From: Theristus sp. LFF4_11
Taxonomy: Eukaryota; Nematoda; Chromadorea; Monhysterida; Xyalidae
Direction: 5' to 3'
DNA length: 64,000 nucleotides
NCBI GenBank assembly: GCA_030248135.1
Contig: JASANC010003967.1
Coordinates: 1-64,000 of the forward strand
Shown: positions 40,979 through 53,449 of the stretch, in pieces
Numbering within the stretch: position 1 is the stretch's first letter
Layout: each line of letters starts with the position of its first letter
The notes under the pieces: generated by a model
The model's input: the letters and a program-made list of their open reading frames with translations, nothing else
What the model was told of the DNA's origin: nothing
The model's database searches: none
Position numbers and translations under genes: made by a program

Positions 40979-41110
40979 GAATTCGATAAGATGAATCGCT
41001 CAGCTGTGTTTTTGTTTGCTCTTCGCGATTCCGATTTGATTTTTGAACTCTCTTGTTTGGTTATTTTCTAAAGAGAAACAACGAGACGAGACCGACTCGT
41101 CATTCAAGTG

Positions 41111-41206
41111 CACTTTTTCACATCAAAAATTGTCCTGTTTTTGGTTGAAATGCCAACCCACTTTTTCACATCAAAAATTGTCCTGTTTTTGGTTGAAATT
41201 TCAGGT
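41111..41206. repeat. 48-bp tandem duplication upstream of Myt1
   Basis: The unit CACTTTTTCACATCAAAAAT plus TGTCCTGTTTTTGGTTGAAA repeats once with period 48. It lies about 130 bp upstream of the Myt1 ATG, in the expected promoter or leader. Confidence 0.8.
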
Positions 41207-41900
41207 TGGTATTCATGTCGCAAATTAAATGTCTGCCAACGGTGCATTATTACCGAGGAAGCAGACAAATGCTAATCAGAATGAAAAGAAAAGAAAGATA
41301 AAAGCAGAAAAGAAAAGAACGTTTGTTTTGACGAGCTTTTGGTTTCATTCTTTAGTTTGAGAGTTAAATTTGAATCTTGGGAAGAAATCTGATCTGAGTT
41401 GTGAGTGGAGTGAACGAAACGACGACGACATGCTCACAATTGGATTTTTGAGTTTTTGTTCGGTTTACTTTCTAATCAAGATTGATGAATTGCTCGAAGA
41501 ATTCAATTAAACGATTCGAAAACTGAGTATGCAGTGGAACGACGACGATTCCCTAGAATGGTCTTTGGTAGATGACGTGGAGATGACACAAACAACAAAC
41601 GGAACGGGAACAGCTTCATGGTCATCATGGATTCTTTTTCTTTGGCGCTGGCATGAATTCAATTGGGAGCGGCTGCTCGGCTAGCTAGCGATAGCTTGAC
41701 AAACTGCATTCAATTGACCTGATAGAAATTGAATAATAAGTGTCGGATTGAGCAGTGACATGATTTTTGGATCCTGCCTATTCGACACTCGTTTTTCAAT
41801 TTTTTTTGAAAATCAAACATTATTTGCTGAAGACTCACGCAAATCCAACACGGACGCTGGAATTGATGCGGTCAGAAGAATTCTGATCTGATTTTAAACT
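41205..41900 (+). repeat. Inverted duplication, left arm
   Basis: Blocks of this stretch reappear inverted at about 53450-54120. TTGGTATTCATGT, AATGTCTGCCAACGGT and ACCGAGGAAGCAGACAAATG at 41205-41280 match 54030-54120. The segment AATAATAAGTGTCGGATTGA and AGCAGTGACATG and TTTTTGGATCCTGCC near 41735-41785 matches 53515-53575. Divergence and indels are considerable, so it is old. No gene is evident inside. Confidence 0.65.
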
Positions 41901-42096
41901 GAACTGAACTGCTGCACTGCATTGAACTTGGATCGACATTCAACAGTGGCTGTGTGGTTTGGGTTCCATGTTATGGTGGCGCAGGTGAGCTGTGTTTCAG
42001 AGGCCAGAGCAGTCTTCAGTTTTTTTAAAAGTGAGTAGTGTTTGATTGAAAAGTTACTCAGTTTGAAAAAAATTTGAGCGGACCTATGTTTTCAAG

Positions 42097-42253
42097 CAGT
42101 AGCGAAAGCGGGACCTCGGGTGAGGGGGGGGGGTGTTTGCCAAATTTTAGAGGGGGTGTCAGGTGCTTTCTCGGTGAGGGGGGGTGCACGGGCAGCAAAT
42201 TTTTCTGAGGGGGGGGGGGGTGCACTGGCAGAAAAATTTCGTGAGGCGGGGTG
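42097..42253. repeat. G-tract repeat of hAT-like end type
   Basis: It begins CAGTAGCGAAAGCGGGACC and continues in GGGGGTG-blocks spaced by AAATTTT motifs, as in the arms of the hAT-like elements at 49402 and 54473. I find no matching right end or target-site duplication, so it is a probable truncated arm. Confidence 0.45.
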
Positions 42254-43012
42254 CACGGGTAGAGATGTCAAGAAAAAAAAAATTTTCTATTTTTTTTCTT
42301 TAAAAATTTTTTTTTTTTTAATTTTTTTTTAAATGAAAGTTGTTCAGAATTTTTCAGGGAGTCCGAATATCACCATCTGAGGAGCCACCGACTTACCACG
42401 TGACCCCCACTCATATGGGAGGAGGGTGAAAATTTCAGACTTGGTTTCGGCGACCCCATTTTCCCACCGACGACATCACGTCTCGTGTTTTGCCTCTCAA
42501 TTCACCTCAAATAACATGGAAACAAGTTCCACAACAAACCGGTGTGATCATGCTGACGACACGAGGCGAAACAGCAACGAGCAACCAACGAAGTTACGCT
42601 TGCAGTGGCAGACAGTGCAATTTCCACCTTTCGAGATCCTGAAAAACGATGCGTAAATGTGAGTTCTCTGCTTCTATCTCACCTTAGCGACATCGGAATT
42701 TGTTGAACTAGCCTTTGCGACGCTCAAGTACTTCAATGCGCGAGTCGATCATCACTCACCAAGGCTGAAAACAGTCGATAAATCAATCCAGAATACCACC
42801 TGCAGCGTTGAAGACTAAGTGACAAGGTAAAGTCAAAGAAAATTTTTGTTGAACTTTCGAAAAATTATGCCAAAAACGGCATTTTCAGGGCACATTAAAG
42901 AAAAAATTTCAAAAATTTTTAATAAAAAAAATATAAAAAAAATGCTCATTTTTTTTACTTTTTTTTAAAAATTTAAAAAAAAACTTTTTTTTTGACCCTT
43001 ACATCTCTATGC
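42254..43012 (+). mobile_element. TIR element with TAGAGATGT ends, copy 1
   Basis: The left end TAGAGATGTCAAG and right end TTACATCTCTA are inverse. A near-identical copy lies inverted at 51994-52743, differing at about 1-2% of positions over the unique core. Long A/T runs flank the core, and a GTCCGAATATCACCATCTG segment starts it. A 76-residue open frame is shared by both copies, but it shows no domain. I read it as a recently active non-autonomous element. Confidence 0.8.
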
Positions 43013-45350
43013 ACGGGATCGCACGGGTAATACCAAATTTTTGCCTTTGAAAAACAGAAATTCTTGCAAAATACAGAATATTTTGTGCAAACAACGTGCT
43101 TGTTTGGTCAGAAACAACAAAATCTATGCAGGGACAGACACAAACGTCAAGAAAAATGCAAAAATTGCGGTATTTTTGGGAAAAATTGAGATGAGCTTGA
43201 CCACAGTGGTTGCTTGTCTGTTGGTTGTGTTATATCTCCGAAAACAGCGTTTTACGCTGCTCAAAAACACTAGTTTTGGTGTATTTCCTATTTTGAGTTC
43301 AAGATGCTAAGTTTTGGAAAATTTAGGAGCTGGGAAGCATTCGTTTTTTTCGGTTTTAAAACGGTTTTAAAACGGAAAAGAAACCGTTTTTTTCCTGGCA
43401 ATATAAAAAACCGGTTTTTACCAACCCTACGCAAAACCTAAAAAATTGATAATACCCCTTTTCCAAACCGTTATTATGCTTCTTTTTGCGTTTTGACCCT
43501 CAAGACGCCACTAATTATCTCCAATCCAATCCAACAGCTTAGCGGCTTGAAATTCAATCAATTACGATGACAACGCCACGACACTACCCGAAGCAGCAAC
43601 CAAACAAAGTTGCAGTGCTTGCAGACCGTGCAGCTCGGAAGCTCAGAATTCACGATTTGAAGCAAAATGTCACCTTGGTTGCATCGGAAATGTTCTTTTT
43701 TTTGCTGCGGTTTGAACTGTTGATCGTTTTATTTGTGCATAAATTCGTTTTTCGGTTTCATGTTTTGTTTCGTAATGAACCAACCAAATCGGTGCTGAAA
43801 ATATGAATCAAAAGCAGCTGATTAACAACAAAGTTACTGAAGTTGTTTTATCAAACTGGGATTTCCCAACGTTGTTATTTTAGATCCCTCAACCCAAGTG
43901 TTTCACCCAAACTCAAATCGAAAATCTGACTTTTTAGAAGAACTGTTTTGTGCTAGCTTTTCAACTGATTCTGATGTTTTCTGTTTTGTCTGAGAAAACA
44001 AGCACAATTTTTGACAAATTCCTAGACCCACCACGGCAGACGGTAAACCTTGGCCCGGTAAAACCAGGTCCCGTCAGAGCAGGTGTTCATCATCCCTATT
44101 GTTTTTTTCCGTGCCATCCCTATTGTTCCAAAACCCGATCGTTTGAAAGCGTTTTTCAAAAACCCGCTGTTCTATGAATGCCCAATGAACTGTTTTGCTA
44201 GGCACAAAATGCCAGTTTATGCCTTCTCCGACCGTTTCTAAACTTTAGTGGGCCCGTCTTCGATTTGATTTTGCCGGCCTGCTTCGAACGGGCGTCTAGT
44301 TTGACCGTCCTCGGCACAACACAAACATAGTTGAAAAACAGAAAGGAGAACTCAAAATTCAAAACAAACCTCAGTCAGACAGGACGCAATTATGCCGGAA
44401 AAACCAGTTTTGAGTTCTTTTCATTCGCGCACCGGTTCCAGAAACCACAATTGAATTAAATGCTGTCAGTTCTGAATAAAATTTCTAATTGAGATGTGCT
44501 TGAATTGAGAAGATTATGTATGCTGGTGATGCTCGTTATTGAGATGATGGTTGAAAAATCAAGCATTGAATCGGCAGGTAGGATCAATTAAAAACGCTGC
44601 CTGAAACAATGCCTGTTCTCCAACTCATCTTTTGTTTGATTTGAATCCTTTAATTGTGTTGATTCGGTCAAAGCCTAATCCTAAGCCAAACCTATTCCTA
44701 ACCTAATCCTAACCTAAGCCAAGCCTTTTCAAGAAGGTAGATGTCAGAACAATTGCGTTTTGAACAAGTTTTTGTTGGGGCCGGAGCGTGTGCACGCGCG
44801 CTAGTGGATCATGAGCATGAGCATGCCGATGCCACGTGCGCGTGCGTTTTAAAAAAGAAGCGCCAGGCTAATTGTCCCCAGCTAAGCTAATGCTGAAGTG
44901 AAGACAAACATACCGCCTTGAAATTCGATCAATTCTTCTGATGGTGTCGCGACGACACGACACGAAGCAGCAACCAGACAACGTAGCGCTTGCAAACGGA
45001 GCAGCGAGCACAATCGGACGCTCTGCGAGGCGAATCGTCACCTTATCTGCATCGGAAATGGTAGGCTAAGCTTTGGGACGCTCAAAAACTTCATCGCAGA
45101 TGTTGTCGAAGCCTAAAATCAGTCGGTAAAACGGCCCAAAATCGACTGCTAAAGGTTTTACGAGGTATAATCAAAGAAAATTTTTGTTGAACTTTCGAAA
45201 AATTGTGCCAAAATTGAGGTTTTCAGAGCATATTAGAGGAAAATTTTTCGAATTTTTTTTTTTAAAAAAAAATCGGCATTTTTGTTTTTTTTTAATCACT
45301 TTTTTTTAAAAAAAAAAAATTTCATTTTTGTTTAACAACCCTAGTCGTCA
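43013..45350. mobile_element. Repeat-rich block with a truncated GGGTTGTTAAA MITE
   Basis: Segment 44870-45344 matches the right two-thirds of the intact element at 49807-50549, ending TTTAACAACCCTAG. Segment 43440-43520 matches an earlier part of the same element. Between them lie CCTAATCCTAACC units (44660-44735) and a T1 SINE 3' fragment (44418-44450). No gene is supportable. The 79-residue frame at 43567-43806 has no recognisable domain. Confidence 0.6.
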
Positions 45351-45460
45351 CTGTACCATGACTGACACCCCCCACTGAAAAATTTTCGGCACCCCCCCCC
45401 CCCCCCCACGTGACGACACCCCCCCCCCCCCTCGAAAATTTGCTTTCGCCTTCGGTACTG
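45351..45460. repeat. C-tract arm of a hAT-like element
   Basis: C-runs alternate with GAAAATTT motifs and end in CTTTCGCCTTCGGTACTG, the same right terminus as the element ending at 55778. No matching left end was found, so the copy is truncated or rearranged. Confidence 0.55.
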
Positions 45461-46600
45461 GGGAGTGGGGACAGGGTTGGGGTAAAAAATTTTTTTTGGG
45501 TGGTAGGTTCCGTTCCGTTCGTTCGATCGAAACGTCTCGTCGTGCTGAGTTCAGCAAGAGCATTTTCAGAATGATAAGAGTCTATAAGAGCGAAAATCGT
45601 GTTTTATTGAAATTTTGTCTGTTTTGAAATTGATTTTTTTCGGTATCCTAATAGTCTAAACGGGATCATGATCATCGCATCGCACGTACCGTACCGTTGG
45701 CTGAGTGCATATCCCGCACGCACCGCACTCCTGAACATAGACAGATGTACTATAACGACCACGGTAAAAGAACAAACAGAAACGAGACAAAAAAAACTGT
45801 TCACTTTTTCACTTTTCTGCTTTTTTGCAGAATCAGTTTTTGGACCACTGTAATAGTGATTAGAATTGGAATAGAAGAAACAGCAGTTCATTATTTAAAC
45901 CATGCATTTATCAACAACAAAATTACAGGCGGAGGTTACGAGGTAGGGTTGTTAAAAAAAACAAAAATCGTCAAACGAAAACTGAATTGCTGTGTCGAAC
46001 GTGAAACATGGCGCCGTCGTCACCGCGAAGTGAATACGTGATACGTTGATTTAGGCAGGCAGAATGACTGCGATGCGAATGCGACCTATCGTTTCCTGAT
46101 CTGGCCAATCAACGTTCAATCAACGTCGCGTCGCAAGCAACGCCACGGACAGTGCTGTTTATATGTTTTTCGTTCCACACATTTTTGCTCGATTTTGCTG
46201 AATTCATGTTTTTTTAGATTTGCCGTGTCATGGAGAGGTCGAGCTCAAACGTTCGAACGATGAAGGTTTGCAAAGTGGAGCTAAGCCATTTGACAAACGT
46301 GTCGCACTCCACCTTGTCCATGTCACCAACGATTTGCTTTTGCGTGCATTTTGCAACCAAATAGAGATAGATGCAATTTTGGGGGGGGGCATTCAAATCA
46401 AATTTGTCAACCAGCAAATTTGTGCTATTGCATATTACAAAAATGTTTTGATAAAAAGTCCAAGTTCCAGTGCAGGACTAAAAAAGGAAGGTGTGTCTAG
46501 AAGGAAAGTTGCATGAAATGCACAAATACAAAAATACAACACCGTCAGATCCCTGTATTTCCAAACTCATTATTCAACAAGATCAAAAACAAAAACTTCC
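45461..46600. other. No gene resolved
   Basis: It may hold 5' exons of the plus-strand gene that follows. A short acceptor/donor-bounded segment near 46217-46264 (plus strand) is a possible exon but unproven. A stub of the GGGTTGTTAAA family is visible at about 45946-45975. Confidence 0.35.
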
Positions 46601-46609
46601 ATTTTGCAG

Positions 46610-47419
46610 ACGTGCACCACGGTGAGCAAGCGGTGGCGTCCAGCAGCACGACGGGCAACTACGACAACACGAGCTACATCGGTGCAGCTAGTGCATCACA
46701 GCCCTCAACGAAGCACTCCACTGCTCATCGGCAGCCATCAACTCGCACGCACACCACCACAGCACCATCATTCCCGTCGACCGTATTCAGCGTAGTTGCC
46801 AACCGCCACTGACACCGCCAGTCTCTCTGCGAATGACACTACCGCCAATTGGAGACTCGTCGCCACCTCGTCCGCCAACGTCGCCAATTCCGAACCATAA
46901 TCAACCACCACAACGACGGTGGCGGTCATCAGCAGCAGCAGCCGCAGGTCACTCCAATCGTGCACCAGGAACACCAGAAAAATGCGAATTTATTGGTCAT
47001 AAACGACCTTCCGGCCGGGGAAATGCGGGGGAAGTGGACTTTATGAAGTGATTGATAGCTAGCAGCCGGCTGGGGACAGCTCTCAAACAAGTAGGTTGGA
47101 CTCACATCCACGAACGTCAAACTCGTGACACTTGAGACTAAAGTACAGTCGAAATCAATGTCGGGTGGTGCGATAATCGTGAAACCAACGCACTCCGATA
47201 AACCGCTGGTGGCGACGCTGAAAAACGCGCCGCAGACGTGGGACAGCAAGTCGGTGGCACGTGCGACGACGGCGAAACTGAAAGATGTCTATAATGATGA
47301 GGAAGCCGATCAGCGAAGGACGCATGAGAAGATGGGCCGAGACTCAATGGGTGAGCGAGCGTGAGTAGTTGAACAATGGCAAACAAGACAAAACAGGTGC
47401 TGTGCTGGTGACGCCATAG
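46610..47419 (+). CDS. Tentative plus-strand gene, 3' exons, function unknown
   Basis: A phase-consistent chain can be read: exon 46610-46791 after the acceptor TTTTGCAG, exon 46948-46995, exon 47095-47350 ending at donor ATGG|GTGAGCG, and a last exon 47397-47419 ending GAVLVTP. The best coding segment is the third exon, which contains SGGAIIVKPTHSDKPLV, LKNAPQTWDSKSVARATTAK and KDVYNDEEADQRRTHEKMG. These are Lys/Asp-rich, without low-complexity bias, and unlike anything I can name. The first exon is Ser/Thr/His-rich. The proposed introns are short (about 45-155 bp) compared with neighbouring genes, which weakens the model. Upstream exons and the start codon were not found. It would be the only plus-strand gene in the window. 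Confidence 0.38.
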
Positions 47420-49393
47420 GGCTATGCAAGACGATCACGCAGCTCCATTGACAATTGCTGGCAGTGCCCCTGCGCCCGGATGCCTTCGACCCACGCAGAC
47501 ACAGCCCGTGGCCCTGCGTCGCCCACTCATCGCCCACAAAACATACGCTAGTCTTGGCAAAATGAATGCGAAATTTGAAAATCCCGAAGATTTTTACCCT
47601 AGAAAATGTTTTTATCATAACCGTCAGAATTTTCTAAGTATCACTGAAACTGCGTACACATTTTATGAAATGACCGAAAAAAAGGGGTAAACAAGAATAA
47701 GAAACAGCGAATTCAGAATCGATGTTTCGCGCACACATCGTGTATAGAAGATCACCACGAAAAAAATTCTCGTGCACACACTATACCTATGGATTATCTA
47801 CCTGTGTGCAGGAGAAAAAATTCTCAGCTCCTTTTATGTTAACAATGCGAGGCACTGTAAGTTTGAAATTTCAGCGCGAACGAACCACGGGCCATATTAT
47901 GTCTCATCCGCTGTCCGCTTCGCTCCGCTTCGCTCGCGAATGGACATGATTTCGGCACAGCACTGTCTGTCTAAAAAGTTGACGTCTCGATTTTTTTCAG
48001 ATCTCGTTGCACATAAATGGCGTCAGCCGCTGTTGCATTTTATGGCAGGCAGTCAATCCAGGTCCGGTCAAATCAGGCCGTTCGAAGGAGACCCGCTAAA
48101 TTTTATCAGCGGTCGGAGCAGGCTCGGTCAAGCCACGCCCGGTCGGAACAGACCCAAATTGAACGGTTTGGTCAATGGTCAAGGTCAGATTCCTTTTTCA
48201 CTGCGGCTTTATTCGATGTGGGTTTTTGGAATTAGAGTTTTCTTTTGGTTTTCTATTGTTGACTATCCTTACGAACAACAAACAATAACATCTTTGTTCA
48301 TGGGCAAGATCGGTTGATTGTGATTGCCGGATCGATGATCGATGCTGAGCCGTCAGACTGTCAGCCTGACAACTTCAGAAACTGTCAAGTTTGTGGTTGT
48401 GTCAAGTCAAGTCAGAATTCCCAAAAACAGTGTGATTGTTTTCTTTTAATTTTAGACAAAGCCTAAAAACGCCTCAGTGACTATTTTTTGGAAACCTATC
48501 AAGATATGAATCATACCATGCAACTGAACAACTGTGTTTTGCTGATTTTCAAAGAATTCCAAAGACTTGAACGTGATTTGCACAATTATCTGACTGTGAT
48601 TGCTCAATTAAAACTCGTCAAATAAAAGTGTCATACTTGATTGATTCTATTTGATTCTATTCTACCTGATTCTATCCCGCATTTGATGCTACGTGAGTCG
48701 CAATCTGTGAAGCTAAAGTTGTTTTTGTTCGATAATTTCGATTTTTGATCCTGTTTTGTTGCAAAACCTAAAAGTAGCTGAGGCAAATCCAAAAAAGTGA
48801 TTGTCAGTGAGTCAATCTTCAGGTTGCGCAAGCAATCTGAGCACTGTTGTGGCATTGTCACAATCATTTTGTCAGTCTCGTCAAGCGCAAGATCTCCTTT
48901 GCAATACAGGAAGTTAAGACTGAACGCGACCAATGTCAGCTTCAGTGGAAGGCGACGTTCGTCGGCGTCGTTGAACAAAATGTATGTCGCCGGCTCGTGG
49001 GTTTGTGTGTGTTGGCCCAATTTACTTTCTTTTCGTCGTTCACTGACATATACAAATCGCCATTGTTTTAATAAAAGCGTTGTTTTCATTTTTCAAAAAA
49101 AAAGAAATTTCGGAATGGCTCTCAAGGGTTACGGTAGTTTAGACTAATAGGCCAACCGATTTTTTTTTGAAATTTCCGTGACTGCTCATGTTGCAAATTG
49201 AGCGGAGCGTACTGAACACGCCTTGACAATGCAGGCAACATGTTTTTAAACTAGGACTTTTCTGCGAAGAAGGCTTTGCTGTCGCGGAGTTGACTTTTTC
49301 AATCAATTTAGGATCGTGATCGATGTTTTTTCAGAAATATTTTGTTGTGTGATGTTGACCTGTCTTCTGTTTCAATGTTAAAAATACAACTGA
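47420..49393. other. No gene recognised
   Basis: Mixed unique-looking DNA with overlapping open frames on both strands (47772-48317, 48631-49089). None has a domain or splice-bounded structure. A GGTCGGAGCAGGC-type motif recurs near 48110-48160 and again near 51150-51240. The phrase ATGGCGTCAGCCGCTG (48018) also occurs at 56083. Confidence 0.4.
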
Positions 49394-49401
49394 GTCGTGA
49401 T

Positions 49402-50741
49402 CAGTACCGTGGGCGGGGGGGGGTGGGGGGGGTACACCCCCCCAGAGCACCCGAGACCGTCGGGGGGGGGGGGGGGGGGGGGGCACCGTGCCACCCCCCC
49501 CCCCCCCTAAAACCGGGCACCCCCCATCCCATCGGACCCCCCCCCCCTCGAAAATTTGGCCGACACCCCCCCCCCCCCCCCCCCCCCAGAAAATTTTGTT
49601 GGGGGTAACCCCCCCCCCCCCCAAAATTTTCTGCACACCCTAAATTTTTTTTCGAAAATCATGATTTTTTGTCTATAAAGTCCATAATATAAGCTGAATA
49701 TATGATAACTTGACCATCTTCATTGTAATTTCAAAGATTTTGCAGCAAAATTTAGCGTTTTTCCTTTCAAATTTGAGCGAAAAAATTTCATGGGGGGGGG
49801 CCCGGCCTAGGGTTGTTAAAAAAAACAAAAATCGTCATTTTTGTTTTTTTTTAAAAAAAAAAATTTTTTTTTTTAAAAAAAAAAATTTCAAAAATCAAAG
49901 TTGTGCTAAATCAATCAGGGAGTCCGAAGAACCACATATGATATGCAAGCGCCTCCCGAATGACACCCGTATGGCGGAACTTTGCAGATTTTGTTTTGGT
50001 GACCTCAATTACCCCTTTTCCAAACCGTCACCATGCCTCTTCTTGTGTTTTGACCTCCAAAACGTCACTAATTGTCCCCAGCTAAGCTAATGCTAAAGTG
50101 AAGACAAACATACCGCCTTGAAATTCGATCAATTCTTCTGATGGTGTCGCGACGACACGACACGAAGCAGCAACCAGACAACGTAGCGCTTGCAAACGGT
50201 GCAGCGAGCACAATCGGACGCTCTGCGAGGCTAATCGTCACCTTATCTGCATCGGAAATGGTAGGCTAAGCTTTGGGACGCTCAAAAACTTCATCGCAGA
50301 TGTTGTCGAAGCCTAAAATCAGTCGGTAAAACGGCCCAAAATCGACTGCTAAAGGTTTTACGAGGTATAATCAAAGAAAATTTTTGTTGAACTTTCGAAA
50401 AATTGTGCCAAAATTGAGGTTTTCAGAGCATATTAGAGGAAAATTTTTCGAATTTTTTTTTTTAAAAAAAAAAATCGGCATTTTTGTTTTTTTTTTAATC
50501 ACTTTTTTTTTAAAAAAAAAAAATTTTCATTTTTGTTTAACAACCCTAGGGGGGGGGGGGGGGGTGGACCCCCCCCACAGAAAATTTTGAAAAAATGCAC
50601 CCCCCCCCATGGGACCCCCCTGGGGGGGGGGGGGTACCAAGTTACCATAGGTTGGACCCCCCCCCAAACTTTTAGGTCGGACACCCCCCCCCCCCACGGT
50701 ACCACACCCCCCTCGAAAATTTTTTTGGGCCCACGGTACTG
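49402..50741. mobile_element. hAT-like non-autonomous transposon with 8-bp target-site duplication
   Basis: The termini are exact 13-bp inverses, CAGTACCGTGGGC and GCCCACGGTACTG. They are flanked by an exact direct duplication GTCGTGAT at 49394-49401 and 50742-50749. The 8-bp duplication and ends starting CAG are typical of the hAT superfamily. The arms consist of long G or C runs with spaced GAAAATTT motifs. The centre is occupied by a different MITE at 49807-50549. No transposase is present; Pro- and Gly-rich open frames are readings of the G/C runs. Confidence 0.85.
49807..50549 (+). mobile_element. GGGTTGTTAAA-ended MITE nested in a hAT-like element
   Basis: The ends CTAGGGTTGTTAAA and TTTAACAACCCTAG are exact inverses over 14 bp and border A/T-run arms. 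The unique core starts at GGGAGTCCGAAGAACCACAT. Related copies: a full one inverted at 54614-55342, partials at 44870-45344 (same orientation) and 54192-54455 (inverted). A TA target duplication is plausible from the TAGGG...CCCTA ends. Confidence 0.8.
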
Positions 50742-50749
50742 GTCGTGAT

Positions 50750-51993
50750 TCGTGAAACAACAAAGAAACAATCAACGAACAACGGAAAACGGGATCGAAG
50801 ATCGAGTCAACAACACATACAGACACAACTCACCGATTCAAAAGATGATTTGGAGAACAGGCATTGTTTCTGGCAGCGTTTTTAAGTTGATCCTGCCGAT
50901 TCACTGCTTGTTTTTCAACCATCAATTTCAATAACGAAACGAGCATTCACCTGATCGCAACCATTTTTTTTTTGATTAATCACATCACATTAATCACATC
51001 GAAATCGGAAATTATTATATTATTCAATAAAATCCCTCAAATCTGATTTTGCAACGATTTGGCATCATTGCGCTTCGTCTGATTGAGGTTTGTTTTGATT
51101 TCTCTTTTCTGTTTCAACCATTGTGTTGAACCGACGTCGAGGGTGGTTAAACCAGACCGGTCGGAGCTGTAGGCCGGTCGGGAAGCAGGCCGCAGGCGTA
51201 GACCCACACAAAAGTAGGCCCGCCTGCTCGGAGCAGGCCTAACGTAAGGATGTTTTTTTTAATTTAACTTGAAACAATGTGAAATTTTTTTACTCTGTCT
51301 TGAAAATTCGATTTTTGGCTTAATTTTTTGAAATTCGACAACGTCGAAAGTCGACGAAGCTGTTTGGAGCGACCGACTTCAATATCGACCACGACACGAA
51401 CCACCAACGATCGTCATTCTGCATGTCACCACTGCCGCCGCAGCAAATCGACTATCGTGAATAATTTTTTTTTATATTTGAAGCACGCCCCCCAAATTTT
51501 CGGCACCCCCCCTCGAAAATTTGCTTTCGCCTTCGGTGCTGCAGCCCCCACCGATTCCAAAAACCCGAAGGTACCAAACAACAGCGGGTTTGGGGAATGG
51601 ACGGCTCACCATCCCGTGGAACCAATACCCTCGCCACGTGAGGGACAGCCTCAAAGCCCCGCTAATTGTTCGAGCGCAGTTTTGCCGGCGATACGACACT
51701 GGGCGAGGATACTGCATTGAAAAGGAAGAAATGAATTCTGGGTGTGTATGTTCGTTGGGTGCTCATCAACGTTGCTGTTTTAAGTTTTAAGTAAACACTG
51801 TTTTTCATGCTTTGCTTTGGCATATCGGTTCATTTCTTGGTAAAATTGATGAAGGAAAAAAACTTCGTCAAACGTGTTCGTGATGCAACCGAAAACCACC
51901 TCGTCTCGTCTGATGTGACCCTGTGGCTGATTCTATAAAACTGAACAGTTGAACAATTTATTAGTGAACCGTGAATTTTCGAACAGAATGATT
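50750..51993. other. No gene recognised; hAT-like right arm fragment at 51485-51545
   Basis: It holds a CCCCCC/GAAAATTT segment ending CTTTCGCCTTCGGTGCTG at about 51525-51542, a diverged hAT-like terminus without a visible partner. The adjacent open frames at 51328-51720 have no domain. Confidence 0.4.
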
Positions 51994-52743
51994 GGATATA
52001 GAGATGTAAGGGTCAAAAAAAAATTTTTTTTTAATTTTTTTTAAAAAGTAAAAAAAATGAACATTTTTTTTATTTTTTTATTAAAAATTTTTGAAATTTT
52101 TTCTTTAATGTGCCCTGAAAATGCCGTTTTTGGCATAATTTTTCGAAAGTTCAACAAAAATTTTCTTTGACTTTACCTTGTCACTTAGTCTTCAACGCTG
52201 CAGGTGGTATTCTGGATTGATTTATCGACTGTTTTCAGCCTTGGTGAGTGATGATCGACTCGCGCATTGAAGTACTTGAGCGTCGCAAAGGCTAGTTCAA
52301 CAAATTCCGATGTCGCTAAGGTGAGATAGAAGCAGAGAACTCACATTTACGCATCGTTTTTCAGGATCTCGAAAGGTCGAAATTGCACTGTCTGCCACTG
52401 CAAGCGTAACTTCGTTGGTTGCTCGTTGCTGTTTCGCCTCGTGTCGTCAGCATGATCACACCGGTTTGTTGTTGAACTTGTTTCCGTGTTATTTGAGGTG
52501 AATTGAGAGGCAAAACACGAGACGTGATGTCGTCGGTGGGAAAATGGGGTCGCCGAAACCAAGTCTGAAATTTTCACCCTCCTCCCATATGAGTGGGGGT
52601 CATATGGTAAGTCGGTGGCTCCTCAGATAGTGATATTCGGACTCCCTAAAAAATTCTGAACAACTTTCATTAAAAAAAATTAAAAAAAAAATATTTTTTT
52701 TAAAAGAAAAAAAATTGAAAATTTTTTTTCTTGACATCTCTAG
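51994..52743 (-). mobile_element. TIR element with TAGAGATGT ends, copy 2
   Basis: The ends TAGAGATGTAAGGGTC and TTGACATCTCTA bound an inverted, near-identical copy of 42254-43012. The two ends differ from each other in the same way as in copy 1, confirming the full-length boundaries. Confidence 0.8.
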
Positions 52744-53449
52744 TTGGATAGTGTTCTATGAAAAAGAAAAGTGAACAGTGAAATTTTGAAGCTGAGTTTT
52801 TTCTGTTTTCTTCTCGGAAGCCAAATGGCATCCGCGCTGGCAAATCTGGATTCTGGGTGTCATTTGAAAATTTTGGATGCCAACACAAAATGCCAAAACA
52901 CAACACAATAATGGCAAAAAACAGTATTGATTGTTGTTTATCTTACTTTTTTATGCAAAAACCGAATATTTTTGACTTCACTGGTAACTCTACAGTCATC
53001 TTAAGTCAGTTTTGCCAAGTTCTGGTTTTTTTACTCGTTCGTAAAAACTCATAATTATGACTCCATTTACCCTTTGAAAGTTTAAAATCAACAAAATACC
53101 GTTAATAAAAAATTTAAACATGGGCCAAAAACTTGCGTGTGGTGCTCCACAAATCATGTGGTGAACAGATGAATGACAGACATTTGCCGGGCAAGGTGAA
53201 TGAATGAAAAATGGACAGAAACAGGAGAATGGACGGAATACAAAGTGGCAACGTGCGCACGGTGCAGACCTCAACCGCAAACGAAAGGTTGAAAAACGCA
53301 CCGCCAGCTTCATCGGACAAATCCTTCAGTAGTACATCTTCGAGTGTTGTGGTGGAATGACATCACATGATGTTTGTTGCATTTGCGTTTGTTGGTTGGA
53401 ATGTTGCCGCACACAGAAGAGAATATCATTGGATTAGATCAATTCAATT
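52744..53449. other. No gene recognised
   Basis: A/T-rich sequence with overlapping short open frames on both strands and no family resemblance. Confidence 0.4.

Noticed and set aside
42426..42656. 76-residue open frame conserved between the two TAGAGATGT elements (also 52347-52577)
   Set aside because: The two copies are nearly identical throughout, so conservation of the frame is uninformative; no domain is visible.
49331..50826. Pro/Gly-rich open frames in the G/C-run region
   Set aside because: They are readings of homopolymer runs inside hAT-like elements.
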